Source: Saccharofermentans sp.
GTDB taxonomy: Bacteria > Bacillota > Clostridia > Saccharofermentanales > Saccharofermentanaceae
Direction of reading: 5' to 3'
Length of the DNA: 64,000 nucleotides
Assembly (NCBI GenBank): GCA_024403855.1
Contig: JAKSRC010000012.1
Coordinates: 1-64,000, forward strand
Numbering within the stretch: position 1 is the stretch's first letter; each line of letters opens with the position of its first letter. The notes beneath the pieces are model-generated. The model saw nothing but the letters and a program-made list of their open reading frames with translations, was not told where the DNA came from and did not search any database. Positions 15,301-21,086 of this stretch are shown here, piece after piece. The translations under genes and the position numbers were made by a program.

Positions 15301-18300
15301 CTTGTAAAAGCAACTGATACAGATCCTTTGTGGCTTGCATCTCTGTCAATCTTTTCGACTTTAAATACATGCTCCGGAGCTGTCTCGTTATATCTGAATG
15401 AGAACGGATCGGCACACTTGATTACAGGAAGATTCTCCGGTCTCTTGTAGAGAACGAAAGTGATCTCCGCATCATCTGTGTCTTTTCCGTCAGTAACGTA
15501 ATACTTAACCTTAACTTCTGTACCATCTTCCTGTACATCAGAAGGAGCAAAGTATACGAATCCAATACCGTCTCCATAAGGGACAATAGAACCGATACTC
15601 GGTGTATCAATACGATAGTTACCCTGTCCATCCTTGGCAACAGACAACGGTTCATCATCAAGATCGTGGTCGTTGCTGGTCGGAATAAAGTAGATACCTG
15701 TACCGCCATAAATCCTGTCATATCTATCATCTTCTGCAACCGGCGGATCCTGAACAGGTCTTACCGTAACTTTCTGAGTAAAACTTGTTGAACTTGTTCC
15801 ATCGGAAACAGTAAGCTTGATTTCTGTCTCACCTGACTTTTGAGCTGTAGGTGTTAAAAGAAGTACAAGTTTACCTGTGTTCTCATCGATTTTTACAATT
15901 CCATCGCTGGAAATATGCGCATTGGTAATAAGCTGAGGATTACTTGACTCATAAACAACAGTCAGTTTTTCGACATCTGTATCACTATCGGAAATAACAA
16001 ACTCGATCGGCTTATCCTCATCATCCTCATCGATTGTCAATGCTTCAGTAGTGCCGGCATATTTAATAACCGGTGCATCATCAACATCCTCAACATGAAT
16101 GGTAATGGTTGAAGAAGCTTTACCTCCATTGCCATCAGAAATGGTGTAGGTAAGATCAACATTACCGGTGAATCCTGAGGGTGAAGTATATTCAGCTTTT
16201 GTTACTTTGCCACTAGTATCCTTAGTTACTGATACGCTTCCTGCACCTGAAGTAACTACATCGATATCAGACACGAAAATGTTGTCATTATCAATATCAC
16301 TATCATTTGCAAGAACTGCTTCAAAACGCTTTGCAATATCGAACGGATGACCTTCGAATACATTCCATACCTTGGTCATGTCATCCGGATTAGCTACAGG
16401 ATCATCGTTACGTGGATCTACAGTAACTTTTACGATCTTTTCGATTGTATTAATACCATCAGAAACCTTGATAGAGAGTTCGCACTTACCGTTCTCATCC
16501 TTAACCGGTTCAGCAATAACAGTAATCTTCTCAGGATGCTCTGAATCTCTTATAACCTGGATCTTATCATTCTTAATAAGGTTACCGTCAGAAGAAGAAA
16601 CATTAATTACAAGGTCAGTAATCTTTGTATCTACATCCTTTACTGTAAATGTTAACTTTAATTTTTCGCTTTCTTTCGGATCTTCCGGCATTGTCTGATC
16701 CGGGATCTTGGTATCTTTTGGATACTCGACAATCTCCGGAGCATCGTCTATCGCATCAACCTTTACTGTAACAGTGGCAGTATCACTTGCACCTTCAATA
16801 TCACTGATCTTATAAGTAAAGGTAATAATTCCATTAAAATCCGCAGTCGGAGTGACAAGAAGTTCACCATTCTCCTTAAGTGTAACTTTACCGTTACCAC
16901 TTGAAAGAGTAACTGTCTCTCCTACTGAAATATCTTTTCCATCAACTGCTGAAACACGAATCTTCTCTGTAGAACCGGGGATCATATCCGGGTCAGTGTC
17001 GTTCTTCAAAACATTGATGCTTATTTCCTTATCTTCATCTGTTTCTGCAGAATCGTTCTTGGCAATAGGCTTGTCGTTGATGTTTGTGACTTCGATCTCG
17101 TATTTTCCCTCTACAGGGTCAGACTTTCCATCAGTTACAGTGTATGTGAAAGTAACCTTGCCATACCAGTTTGTTGTCGGAACGAATTTAAATTCATTTC
17201 CGTCGAGTGTTAACTTACCGGCACTCTCATTGGAAAGCTTCAAATCACTTGATACAACAATATCATCGCCTTCAACATCGTAATCCTTGCCAAACGGATC
17301 AGTTGTAGGATTAAAGGAAACCTCCTTATTCTCCTCTGTCTTTACAGTATGAGTCTTGCCGTCAACAACAATTCTCGGCGGGTCATTAACGGGCTCAATA
17401 ACAACAAATATAGCAATAGATTCTTTGTTCTTATCCGGATCTTCTACAGTAATAGTTACAGGGATTCCGGCTTCATGGAACTTATCGTCTTTGGGATTAA
17501 CCTTAAAGCTGTATGTCTTATCGCTATTTGTTATATCAATAGAATCAATAATGTCATCATAAGAAGAATCGAAAGTTGCTGTAACTTTGAGATCCTCAGG
17601 TGCGGAATCATCAGAGATAGTAAGTTTAAATGTATCCTTACCATCGTCCTTATCTTCCTTCATAGTAAATGTGTCTTTTCCATCTACCTTTTTAATATCT
17701 TCAGTCGGGAAGATTACAGGTTTTACAGTAGCTGCACCATTAACGATCTTATAGTTTCCGGCAACATCAACTACATAAATAGTGTAGTCTCCGGCCTTCT
17801 CCATAATGAATGATTTTTCAGCTGCTGTTATCTCTGTAAAATCGGATAACTTATCCTGAGTAAAATCACTCTCCAAAACCTTATCAAGAACATAGTAGAC
17901 CTTATCAACACCGGATAAAGTGTCATTGGCGTTAATCAACACCTTAGTCGTACCATCGCTCTGAGCGATAGGCTCTGAAGTTACCTCTGGTGCAGTCTTA
18001 TCATATTGATATGAGAAAGACTTAGTATTCGCATTTCTGTTTCCGGCCTCATCACCGATAGTTACTACTACAGTGCTGATACCTTCATTCTTTACAGTAT
18101 AAGTATTACCATCAATAGGACTTTCTGCGAGATCGCCCTCTTTTACATAATACTTAATAGTACTTCCGCTATCCTGCTGAATCTCATCCAAGGTAATAAC
18201 AGGTGCTACATTTGTCCAATCTGAAGTAGAAATAGAACCACTAAAATCACCCGGTGTCTTACTATCGTAGTTATCGATTGTAAATACAAGATTCTTGAGT

Positions 18301-19127
18301 GTAGCGTGACCAGCGTAGTCAATCGCATAGAATTCATAGGTTACGCTATCGTCATTATTGATCGTGATATCGAAAGTTACTTTCTTTCCGGTCTTATCGG
18401 ATACAAGATTTCCTTCCTTATCATAAATACCCTGTACACCGATGTTATCTTCAGCAGTTACTGTTACTGTGTACTCAGTATTTGTCGGCTTTGTTATCTC
18501 GGCCTCATAGCTGATCTGAGGTCTTACTTCATCGACAACTTTTACCTCTGATTTTTTGACTTCTAATACTGCACCGTCTGCATTTACAAAAGTGGGGGTA
18601 ACACTTACAAAAGCAGTTCTTGTGTCTTTGGGAATATCAATAGAATCACTTATAGTGAAAGTTCCATTTTCTTCGATGTGAATAGTTGTAGATTTAGGGG
18701 CATTATCTTCAGCATATTCACCTTCTTTACCAAAGCGGACATCAACAGTTAAGTCGATACTTCCGCCTTCCGGAAGCGATGAAACAATTCCTTCGTACTT
18801 AAATTCAAAAGGAACTTTGACTCCACTATCAATGGCGTCTAACAAATATTTATCGGTAAACTCCAAGTCAAAGCTTGCAGAACTGTCATTTCCTGTGAAT
18901 TTGATGCTACCCGAACTTTTGTTAACATTCGGACCTTCAGTAAGAACCTGCTGAAGTTCTTTCTGTTCCGTAATGCCGGCCATATTAACATTGAACTGAT
19001 TATTTCTCTCAGCGGCCATAACACGGATGACATTTAATTCAGGTGCCACCAGTGTAGTCATCATTACTGCAGTCAAAGTAGCCGAAAAAGCCTTTATTAC
19101 CGCAGTTTTCCCTCTTAACTTAAGCAT
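345..19127 (-). CDS. Giant LPxTG-anchored cadherin-like/Ig-like tandem-repeat surface protein
   Basis: This gene encodes about 6260 residues and is the largest in the window. Residues 1-40 form a signal peptide (basic start, hydrophobic core, cleavage near VMAAE). The body is a long chain of roughly 90-120-residue modules with the recurring pattern NDAPVA-DD-ETxED-xxIDVLxND-D, then FNGxDxFxYVV and a closing strand. This is the signature of tandem-95/Big_9/cadherin-like beta-sandwich repeats, whose Asp-rich linkers suggest calcium binding. A C-terminal Ig-like and bacterial-repeat segment precedes LPSTG, a hydrophobic helix and a KARKK tail, so a sortase should anchor it to the wall. The ATG at 19125-19127 is preferred over a TTG two codons earlier because GGGG lies about 8 bases upstream of it. 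It appears to be transcribed alone, from a promoter near 19165 to a terminator at 289-321. Adhesion or a biofilm scaffold is an inference; no enzymatic domain is seen. Confidence 0.9.
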   Translation of the reverse strand: MLKLRGKTAVIKAFSATLTAVMMTTLVAPELNVIRVMAAERNNQFNVNMAGITEQKELQQVLTEGPNVNKSSGSIKFTGNDSSASFDLEFTDKYLLDAIDSGVKVPFEFKYEGIVSSLPEGGSIDLTVDVRFGKEGEYAEDNAPKSTTIHIEENGTFTISDSIDIPKDTRTAFVSVTPTFVNADGAVLEVKKSEVKVVDEVRPQISYEAEITKPTNTEYTVTVTAEDNIGVQGIYDKEGNLVSDKTGKKVTFDITINNDDSVTYEFYAIDYAGHATLKNLVFTIDNYDSKTPGDFSGSISTSDWTNVAPVITLDEIQQDSGSTIKYYVKEGDLAESPIDGNTYTVKNEGISTVVVTIGDEAGNRNANTKSFSYQYDKTAPEVTSEPIAQSDGTTKVLINANDTLSGVDKVYYVLDKVLESDFTQDKLSDFTEITAAEKSFIMEKAGDYTIYVVDVAGNYKIVNGAATVKPVIFPTEDIKKVDGKDTFTMKEDKDDGKDTFKLTISDDSAPEDLKVTATFDSSYDDIIDSIDITNSDKTYSFKVNPKDDKFHEAGIPVTITVEDPDKNKESIAIFVVIEPVNDPPRIVVDGKTHTVKTEENKEVSFNPTTDPFGKDYDVEGDDIVVSSDLKLSNESAGKLTLDGNEFKFVPTTNWYGKVTFTYTVTDGKSDPVEGKYEIEVTNINDKPIAKNDSAETDEDKEISINVLKNDTDPDMIPGSTEKIRVSAVDGKDISVGETVTLSSGNGKVTLKENGELLVTPTADFNGIITFTYKISDIEGASDTATVTVKVDAIDDAPEIVEYPKDTKIPDQTMPEDPKESEKLKLTFTVKDVDTKITDLVINVSSSDGNLIKNDKIQVIRDSEHPEKITVIAEPVKDENGKCELSIKVSDGINTIEKIVKVTVDPRNDDPVANPDDMTKVWNVFEGHPFDIAKRFEAVLANDSDIDNDNIFVSDIDVVTSGAGSVSVTKDTSGKVTKAEYTSPSGFTGNVDLTYTISDGNGGKASSTITIHVEDVDDAPVIKYAGTTEALTIDEDDEDKPIEFVISDSDTDVEKLTVVYESSNPQLITNAHISSDGIVKIDENTGKLVLLLTPTAQKSGETEIKLTVSDGTSSTSFTQKVTVRPVQDPPVAEDDRYDRIYGGTGIYFIPTSNDHDLDDEPLSVAKDGQGNYRIDTPSIGSIVPYGDGIGFVYFAPSDVQEDGTEVKVKYYVTDGKDTDDAEITFVLYKRPENLPVIKCADPFSFRYNETAPEHVFKVEKIDRDASHKGSVSVAFTSLVDLDGDGEAESNAILESISVKRNNDGTFSLIPKVRAGVTGGRTVVEITANNGQYFTRQYITVFVHDKNEIPTIVDHTYNMENEGQKFTITKEMLLEGAEDKNKDPISLYNLSISSCKSSLAEVTVIKDPATGEITGYQFDPHYSYFYGTVTLTYTVTDGIDVSTPKTVTLVYPNKDSKPVARADSFVANLNEPGGSGSISVASMLSNDYDVDNDFGTEFDAATKAKIYFITYSDRTTESGRLSAADYGTLTYDSSKQIFTYVRDQKVNNAHGDVYFDYWISNNPDPRDEDGNIDYSQCVKSTVHIYESYPRLWLGPAVGYATKEDNDYTNTISIGHQDYDGPVRVTYTITNGTSDIGEFKYTEILEGTYSSKFTFDVNDNANGTVKFTISVEAVKKDEQGNWVTDTDVEGAMRSDSIYVVPVNDIPNLELVDAKDDKNQTQPTGEVDKTEPWEIDEDGSMVFTFVYDDVETAPLDLDFTAVVKNFDFDGEKTDEPVVTVGNISISKQTFTDATGTHCRATVTMPTISNMSGLVEITFTVSDGEAKKQIVTKGIVNPVDDPPEIKDIEVTTEEDTEILINLAEVVYDVDTEAKDLVYYVTVDPENGEIISFDQEKGNLTYRPNTNYYGTDTFKFAVGYVDDKNKADDEKYKSVATVTVNVTPVNDDPIVYDWSIRAVGKEDEVLKIPFKCTDPEDKNLNYEFKNYDKNLIESLEVVKDSSPNAGANDYILVVTPKLDKHGSTDITLVVTDNNQPEAGKTEKKLSVVFNSENDLPKLENDTATLKEKTPTQNSSVEIEVLNNDSDVETAKNNLIISVNKTPASGAKIQVIKKTNAPDTILYTPLLNWNGTESFEYNVIDEDGGVSTAIVTVTVEPVNTYPTIINHEKTIDERSSCEIDPLVGAVDVEVNGGGSYDENQKLELIPSSVEIVTEGGAYGTVKVENGKIIYTETEEVGAEPKVEKIKYNVTDGLHPAEKDAYIYITILPISDPPKGLDPEKDDDEISIAKTKWELNEDPENPAEESTFYIKLDDPDTDLSKLIVTIKLSDTTIIKNSGVKIENYYDEDGKLLGKKVTLVPIENQNGELSATIVISDGTSAAEYEVPIIVNPINDKPEFTDKTKETVLEGIQEYETDEEVAVSDTYSATDVEDKTEDLIFSVSKQPNVAAGSVTIDANGKWTFTPKANFHGTATFTLRVTDKAETNKNNPDLKDATVKYDEIEVSVKVNNLNDAPVAKPIEITVDESSTDNVIDLKNLKDPNGNYYFSDPDISTPGETTDAVTGEELTISRVGFKDTAYVTKDSSVVSAEGKEDNGFSRNGSATISGFKILYTPALYDNHEETFTYEIKDKEGKTSISTIHVTIVAKDDKPSDGDDTYDISEDCGWKAYDVLVNDNDPDILDKYTQQQYRQILLLKYVTYGGKTIYADQPVEILKTAHGEVKIENGTLYYRPDENFYNLKGNTYTKNEVFTYGMADTYGGNELNSVEFDVEFKVKSVNDIPTITTVGTSEEVDEGEKVIINGTVDDVETPKTGADGLIVTATSSNKHLVPDAAISVSGPNADGTYSVTCTPTAHANGETTITLTVDDREGGKAKTTFKIIVREVDDIPDPDIQEDETDENTPKIVDVLLKDDPDLIYGSGDKNLTIVDGSVKAPDNFTGTFEVIDYTTVDKYYDKDGNYVDRPEPVTRKAIKITPDSDWTSSEDVTYEFTYEAIDNNNEKKPGILKFTVKAVNDAPVFGDRLDTTKNKSEAVNSEFAKAGAIYEDMESETSTPLNPVICSDPNGVAVYTIYVDDEETPVNDLSVSIVSISPNESSTKELLLNKDKTKILQNDDGTWTLYAVPVKDQNGGQAKVNLSVSDGEKSSAYSVIVKVNPKDDAPSDGDDDYQIAEDSGEHKFEVTVNDDIDSTTNNEGLKVISVIPGANAHAKTLKIDPTNDKVIIYEPEQDYFNDKEHKATFQYVVEDEAGYQRTFTVSVEVTPKNDPPKIEVIANNAGKISTVERTPFAEFTVIVSDVDDPAVKGADAKGILVLTATNEGAKSLIRNDAIKISDPVAEMEDGQPTGRYIYKVNITPNKAYNGETTIKFTVKDPSNASSSKSILANVGFKNDAPYFFDGKAKVDMVFAEGPDKRIIDVSNCYYDEDLDTNPMSSTNPKGEQLYISSWEFTEAWMNTVGSLYIVDKNGNEVTSANKIDGVKLAYKPNPGFEDFNGILKYTYTVSDTIGSPEKMDTEQYSVTSDVCSITIEQVNDPPKVENYTSTVNEDDTNIVLKKADDTVIKIAADNTDADFYDIEVDGIKVNQDHRAPYDKDEKLTITKIVGNKGGTATYDAANDEVIYTPKAHFNGIETLTFTVEDSHGGKTTGTIKVTVVSKNDAPVAKDDEVTIVENEQISIDVIKGVPEATGKDTEPYDSDTSLNEGQSAAEKSNNTTLTVVGVYQTEAEATAAAVDSNSTFQESFTTTHSGKVEIKNNQVSYLPGKDYNGDDVVYYVVANKNANENKYSVAKIDIHVTAVNNKPVITDSESKTDENTNIAIPSILEDHDAIVVNIFDSDSFVDGNKPDTSAVNFTGNKTVRISDQDRYYDNNLLPEATNDDVRFQFAIESVEAIKPDGSVKTVDTITSAYYLSLLKVDKVTGIMTFTPGKDFNGTLKFKYSVSDGTDKAYGYVTFTVISVNDNPVANDDSVETPEDKAIKIDVVAGMPASTGKDTDIDSSEILNLGETDEVKNQNSTIKVVGVYQTEAEAVAKAVDSNSSFSTEFETTHSGTVKITGDHEVTYTPAANYNGSDEFYYVIGNVAAGENKYAVAKVSVTVNASNDAPIIRDVTKVPNLENEKTEVKVNVFDEDKGPVTVNIFNQETLVGANKTTKTDLYGTDKKVNIVDYDRQMDNALLVDAATNNIQFKFAKESVEAFDANGDKVTTNNAKYLGYLAVDSATGDMTLTPDANFNGTLKYKYSVSDGTATVYGYVTFEVKSVNDAPVANADQAETKEDAEAIDINVLKNDKDVDRDYPELNLGQSGTVNTDLKVLAVFKTEQEAKDAFADNKIPANTGCEAVYGGTVVTDGTKVTYKPAANFNGVDEFYYVVGNKDAGADKSNEEVSIAKVTVLVLSVNDAPIAVADSAETDEDNSVTIDVINGDTEGNGKDTEPNDSDNDINKNQQASDKNTELTVVAVYKTEQEAKEAVNKAIADAKDNNETKLTLDNATCKTANGATITISANKVVYKPADNFNGNDEFYYVVANKDSAENNFSLNSIAKVEVKVNSVNDAPDAKADKYNEADRFKTEDCYAITTEDQETPIEIDVLKNDEDVDTKDALNAGQNAIAGEKTKNTSFTIVGVYKTEAEAKSALNSTATECKSEFDGTVKTDGTKVTYVPAADFNGEDTFYYVVANSSATTGEKCDTGSIAKVTVFVRSVNDAPVANDDKATTAEDTPVTIDVIGNADGADKDPIDSVEATNKGQQAAGDTVNTELTVIAVYSSRSEAETAVTNAINGNTSLSKTSCTTKSGSVTIVGTSKGNKVEYSPATNFNGTDKFYYVVANKGAKANEFSLDSIAEVVVTVNASNDAPIIRDVTKVPNLENEKTEVKVNVFDEDKGPVTVNIFNQETLVGANKTTKTDLYGTDKKVNIVDYDRQMDNALLVDAATNNIQFKFAKESVEAFDANGDKVTTNNAKYLGYLAVDSATGDMTLTPDANFNGTLKYKYSVSDGTATVYGYVTFEVKSVNDAPVANDDKAETPEDKFVVIDVIGGTTTGAVKDEEPVDGDATLNLGQTGTANTDLTVVGVYASEEEAKEAAKGTQFANSFTTEKGGKVEISGNQVKYTPKKDFHGDDYLYYVVGNTAAAENKYSVARVDVKVTPENDQPVFDSTTPKSAEMNETNENTPADKQSLTIDIGSHASDVDTSTVGDTLKFTIDGQDVASAGRYEASIDANGVLKFKPVNGFNGVVNLTIKVDDQQGKANSTNTTVVKITVKSVNNAPVANDDKAETPEDKFVVIDVIGGTTTGAVKDEEPVDGDATLNLGQTGTANTDLTVVGVYASEEEAKEAAKGTQFANSFTTEKGGKVEISGNQVKYTPKKDFHGDDYLYYVVGNTAAAENKYSVARVDVKVTPENDQPVFDSTTPKSAEMNETNENTPADKQSLTIDIGSHASDVDTSTVGDTLKFTIDGQDVASAGRYEASIDANGVLKFKPVNGFNGVVNLTIKVDDQQGKANSTNTTVVKITVKSVNNAPVANDDTAETTEDSGFITIDVIGGSPASANADKEDFDGDTTLNLGQTGTANTDMTVIAVFKTYELAKQAVESGILLADEPTSLMNGEIGIVGSGPNNKVQYKPAANFYGEDSFWYVIANVGAGENQLSLDSIAQVKLTVSPKNDAPIFLDKNGNKVDKPEVTVSAIDEGSEKIVVNIFDPASFVDEDKPDTSSVNKDVADKLTIVDYDRHHDNALIPDDQKFTFDIKSVTVIDTNGNEKTSVDPDFIAEYMTYISIGEKTGIITFNPDENFNGTLKYEFSVSDQVEESTGYVILTVNSKNDAPVAVDDKASVDEDKDVDIDVIGGTTTGAQADTDEFDTSDKLGQGQSDAVKKNNTKITIVGVYASEEDAKKAIDDGSFATENDTANGHISTDGKTVNYKPIADFNGSETFYYVIANEDASENKYSYDSIGKVDVTVDAKDDAPDAGADSATTLEDEAVKINVLENDEDIDSDDTLNKNPDKSPLFVVEGGFEGLEDGATATVTSDGQVLYTPAPGFYGKDEFTYTVSDTNGNTSKGEVTVLVIKSDYSIIAEPDKDSFGSIRAEDVDVPDPITITVTNVGNKPVDVIEPSLDNYEIDGTFPTNLKPAESFTFTIVPKKELPIGDYSDDLEINTVQGTSAIVPIDYQVLDLYTLTSKVTTKGGTASFVGTRDIAGSETYEITFKPNKGYRVKDVIVNGVSVGRVSKYEIVNPTMSYTIEVKFERKPGNLPSTGETTDWGRNALAVLLILGSAVLLKARKKNEEEEN
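2691..4156 (-). repeat. Near-identical 753-bp tandem duplication inside the giant gene
   Basis: About 2691-3403 and 3444-4156 are almost identical at an offset of 753 bp (251 codons). The encoded block contains one tandem-95-type module (VIDVIGGTTTGAVKDEEPVD) plus the following Ig-like module. The near absence of silent differences points to a very recent in-frame duplication or gene conversion. Confidence 0.85.
4153..4660 (-). repeat. Dispersed 0.5-kb repeat inside the giant gene, copy 1 (copy 2 at 6391-6898)
   Basis: The block encoding a module with the segments VNIFNQETLVGANKTT and KYSVSDGTATVYGYVTFEV occurs again at 6391-6898, an offset of 2238 bp. Only scattered base changes were seen by eye. 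The unit is one complete repeat module, so modules are copied around the gene as well as in tandem. Confidence 0.8.
6391..6898 (-). repeat. Dispersed 0.5-kb repeat inside the giant gene, copy 2 (copy 1 at 4153-4660)
   Basis: Almost identical to 4153-4660; the encoded protein segment of about 165 residues is the same in both copies as read. Confidence 0.8.
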
Positions 19128-19162
19128 ATACAATACCCCATCGTATAGTTATAGATAATGGG

Positions 19163-19168
19163 ATTATA
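19163..19168 (-). promoter_or_regulatory. Probable -10 element of the giant gene
   Basis: The minus strand reads TATAAT about 36 bases before the ATG at 19127. A TTGATT lies 10 bases further upstream, too close for a standard spacer, so the -35 is unclear. Confidence 0.4.
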
Positions 19169-19202
19169 CTAATAAATAAATCAAGGGAGCATATTAAATC
19201 AA

Positions 19203-19219
19203 AAAATTGTAACAATTTT
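19203..19219. promoter_or_regulatory. AT-rich palindrome upstream of the giant gene promoter
   Basis: AAAATTG-TAA-CAATTTT is a perfect 7-bp inverted repeat with a 3-base centre, about 35 bases upstream of the candidate -10. It could be an operator; no regulator can be named. Confidence 0.35.
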
Positions 19220-19287
19220 GAAATAATAATCCATAAAATTGGCCACATATCACATAAAAACCACTAAAACAGGACAAAAAAGGCAAT

Positions 19288-19389
19288 GTGCCTCTTTTCG
19301 TGCCTCTTTGGGGCTGAAACAGGCACGGTTTTGGCAATGTGCCTCTTTTCGTGCCTCTTTTGTGGTAAAACAGGCACGATTTTGGCAAC
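19288..19389 (+). repeat. Two tandem 51-bp units, TGCC-word family
   Basis: Units run 19288-19338 and 19339-19389. Each carries GTGCCTCTTTT twice in direct orientation, 12 bp apart, then the inverted word AAACAGGCAC, then GTTTTGGCAA or ATTTTGGCAA. A degenerate half unit precedes them (about 19262-19287). CTCGAAAA boxes follow at 19404, 19435 and 19453, the last two in an 18-bp direct repeat, and then an ACGCACCCC tract and the DHH terminator. Each direct word can pair with the inverted word, so alternative hairpins are possible. Confidence 0.85.
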
Positions 19390-19484
19390 GCACTCCGCGC
19401 CTGCTCGAAAAAAGGTCGCGAAAAGCACCTCTCACTCGAAAAGCTCCTCTCACTCGAAAAACGCACCCCAATCATTTCAGGCAA

Positions 19485-19508
19485 CAAAAAAGCCGCCATC
19501 TGGCGGCT
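19485..19508 (-). terminator. Intrinsic terminator of the DHH gene
   Basis: Stem AGCCGCC (19491-19497) with GGCGGCT (19502-19508), a 4-base loop, and six T on the minus strand after the stem. It lies 6 bases after the stop codon. Confidence 0.85.
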
Positions 19509-19514
19509 CTTGTT

Positions 19515-21002
19515 TTATAACTTCTTGTATGACTTCTCCATGATGTCCTTGTTAATGATGTAGATATCATGTTCGTCATCGGCGCGAACTGCGATGTAGT
19601 CGTCGACTCGGCCGGAGTAATACTTTTCGTCGGTCCAGGCGGTGAAAAGCTTGACCGGCTGGATCAAAGGCGCCGCATAGATAATAGACTGGCCGCTTGA
19701 TCTTACTGTCTTGGCATAAGGAAGAACCGTCTTGATCTCGCCTGTGCTTAAGTTCCTGATTCGTGGCTCGTATTCGAAATCTCTTGTGTAACGGAAGTTC
19801 GTGAATTCATATGTCTTCATGAGCTTGCTTCCGCTGATAGGGTAAATCTCGCCTTCGATACCGATCATGAGATAAGCATCCTCATCGATGACCGCATCAA
19901 CGTCGCCTTCGAGCGTTCTGATATTGATGCTTGTACCAATCGGGAAGACATCTGAAAGCTTTACTGTACCGAGTGTCTGAGGATTCTTGCTGTAGCGGCT
20001 CATCTGGGTTGTGTCGAGAGTCGTATCCTTGGCATAGATAACTGCGTATGTCTCGTAATAAAGCTTAAGACGATCGTTGATAACATCTTCAGCAGGCATC
20101 GTCAGAAGGTCGGGCTTGATCGTACCACCGGCCTTGAGTTTGTGACCGCCGCCACCTCCGATTCCATCTGCGATAAATGCTGCAAGTTCATTCGCATAAA
20201 CTTCCTTAGAGCAGCTTCTTACAGAGAATTTAATCTCATAAGGTCCTACATAATAAGCGATGCAGACATCGACATTCTCAGTCTCAAGCGAGAAATCACT
20301 GATAACACCTAAGATGGAAGGATCGCAAGGTTCTGCTTCAATGATCAGATACTTATTGTCTTCGTGATAGTCGAAGTTAAGGATAGCTTTGCCCGTAATC
20401 TTCAACTCTTCGAGTGAGATATTTGAGTTGCTCATCTCAGTAATGATGCTCTTGTTGTACACGAGAGAATCGAGCATATCTCGGTCGATAGGGTGTGAGA
20501 CTTCCGACAATTTGTTGGTATCTGTATAAAGACCATAGTAAAGTGCGGTCGCGAGATTCTTATTCTCGTTCGGATCGTAGTCCTCGTCCTTGAGCATCTG
20601 CCAGACAACAGTGGCACAGCTGCCAAGATCGCTATTGATATTAGTTAACGGATTATCGCTGTTATTAAGCTTTCTGTGATGGTCGATAGTTGCAACATGC
20701 TTGGCACTTGTCATGGTGACATTCTTTTCGCCGTACTGGCAGTCGACGGTAATCAGAAGATCCGGCTCATCCTCAGTGCTGATAAAAGGCATATATTCGA
20801 CAGGAATCTCAAGCTTTTTGACCATGATGACGAGATTGCTCTTCTGAATCTCGTTCCTGCCTCTGTAGATGAATTTAACATCTTTGCCATTCTTCGCGAA
20901 AAACCACTTAAGCGCGAATCCGGAAGCTAACGCATCAGCATCAGGATTGTCATGGCACTGGATTACTATTTTGTCAAAACGTAACAAGTCTTTTAACTGC
21001 AT
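19515..21002 (-). CDS. DHH/DHHA1 family phosphoesterase (NrnA-like) with extra C-terminal domain
   Basis: This protein of 495 residues has the metal-binding motifs of the DHH superfamily: HDNPDADA at 17-24, an Asp in TVDCQ (D87) and IDHHR (DHH at 107-109). A DHHA1 substrate-binding motif, GGGGHK followed by AGG, lies near residue 285. Members of this family such as NrnA hydrolyse short oligonucleotides, pAp or cyclic dinucleotides. NrnA-type proteins are usually about 310-340 residues, so the last 150 residues are an added part; its end (DDYIAVRADDEHDIYIINKD) resembles PGDYG-type small domains, which is my reading and not certain. No signal peptide or membrane helix is seen, so it is cytoplasmic. 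The exact substrate cannot be told. The gene stands alone, with its own terminator. Confidence 0.8.
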   Translation of the reverse strand: MQLKDLLRFDKIVIQCHDNPDADALASGFALKWFFAKNGKDVKFIYRGRNEIQKSNLVIMVKKLEIPVEYMPFISTEDEPDLLITVDCQYGEKNVTMTSAKHVATIDHHRKLNNSDNPLTNINSDLGSCATVVWQMLKDEDYDPNENKNLATALYYGLYTDTNKLSEVSHPIDRDMLDSLVYNKSIITEMSNSNISLEELKITGKAILNFDYHEDNKYLIIEAEPCDPSILGVISDFSLETENVDVCIAYYVGPYEIKFSVRSCSKEVYANELAAFIADGIGGGGGHKLKAGGTIKPDLLTMPAEDVINDRLKLYYETYAVIYAKDTTLDTTQMSRYSKNPQTLGTVKLSDVFPIGTSINIRTLEGDVDAVIDEDAYLMIGIEGEIYPISGSKLMKTYEFTNFRYTRDFEYEPRIRNLSTGEIKTVLPYAKTVRSSGQSIIYAAPLIQPVKLFTAWTDEKYYSGRVDDYIAVRADDEHDIYIINKDIMEKSYKKL

Positions 21003-21086
21003 TGCTCTCTACCACGGTTGTTGAGTATAGTTAATGCATTGTATCAGAATTTTTTGCTAAGTACACTCAATGCGGCGATATAGTAA

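Larger units (their letters stand above)
19134..19514. other. Non-coding region upstream of the giant gene
   Basis: Read on the minus strand, this stretch holds the terminator of the DHH gene (19485-19508), a C-rich tract and CTCGAAAA boxes (19404-19460), the 51-bp repeat array (19288-19389), a 7-bp palindrome (19203-19219) and the probable promoter of the giant gene. Several overlapping frames are open on both strands only because 51 bp is 17 codons; none looks like a gene. Confidence 0.7.

Noticed and set aside
1479..18551. Many plus-strand open frames of 60-190 codons opposite the giant gene
   Set aside because: They are shadows of a strongly biased, repetitive coding sequence: they repeat with the same 753-bp and 2238-bp offsets as the gene and lack ribosome sites.
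19288..19389. CRISPR-like array
   Set aside because: Units are directly adjacent without unique spacers, there are only two or three of them, and no cas genes are present.
19239..19543. Open frames on both strands through the 51-bp array, with 17-residue peptide repeats
   Set aside because: 51 bp is 17 codons, so any open frame stays open. The word pairs are inverted, frames are open on both strands, and the same array at other loci is not in a shared frame.
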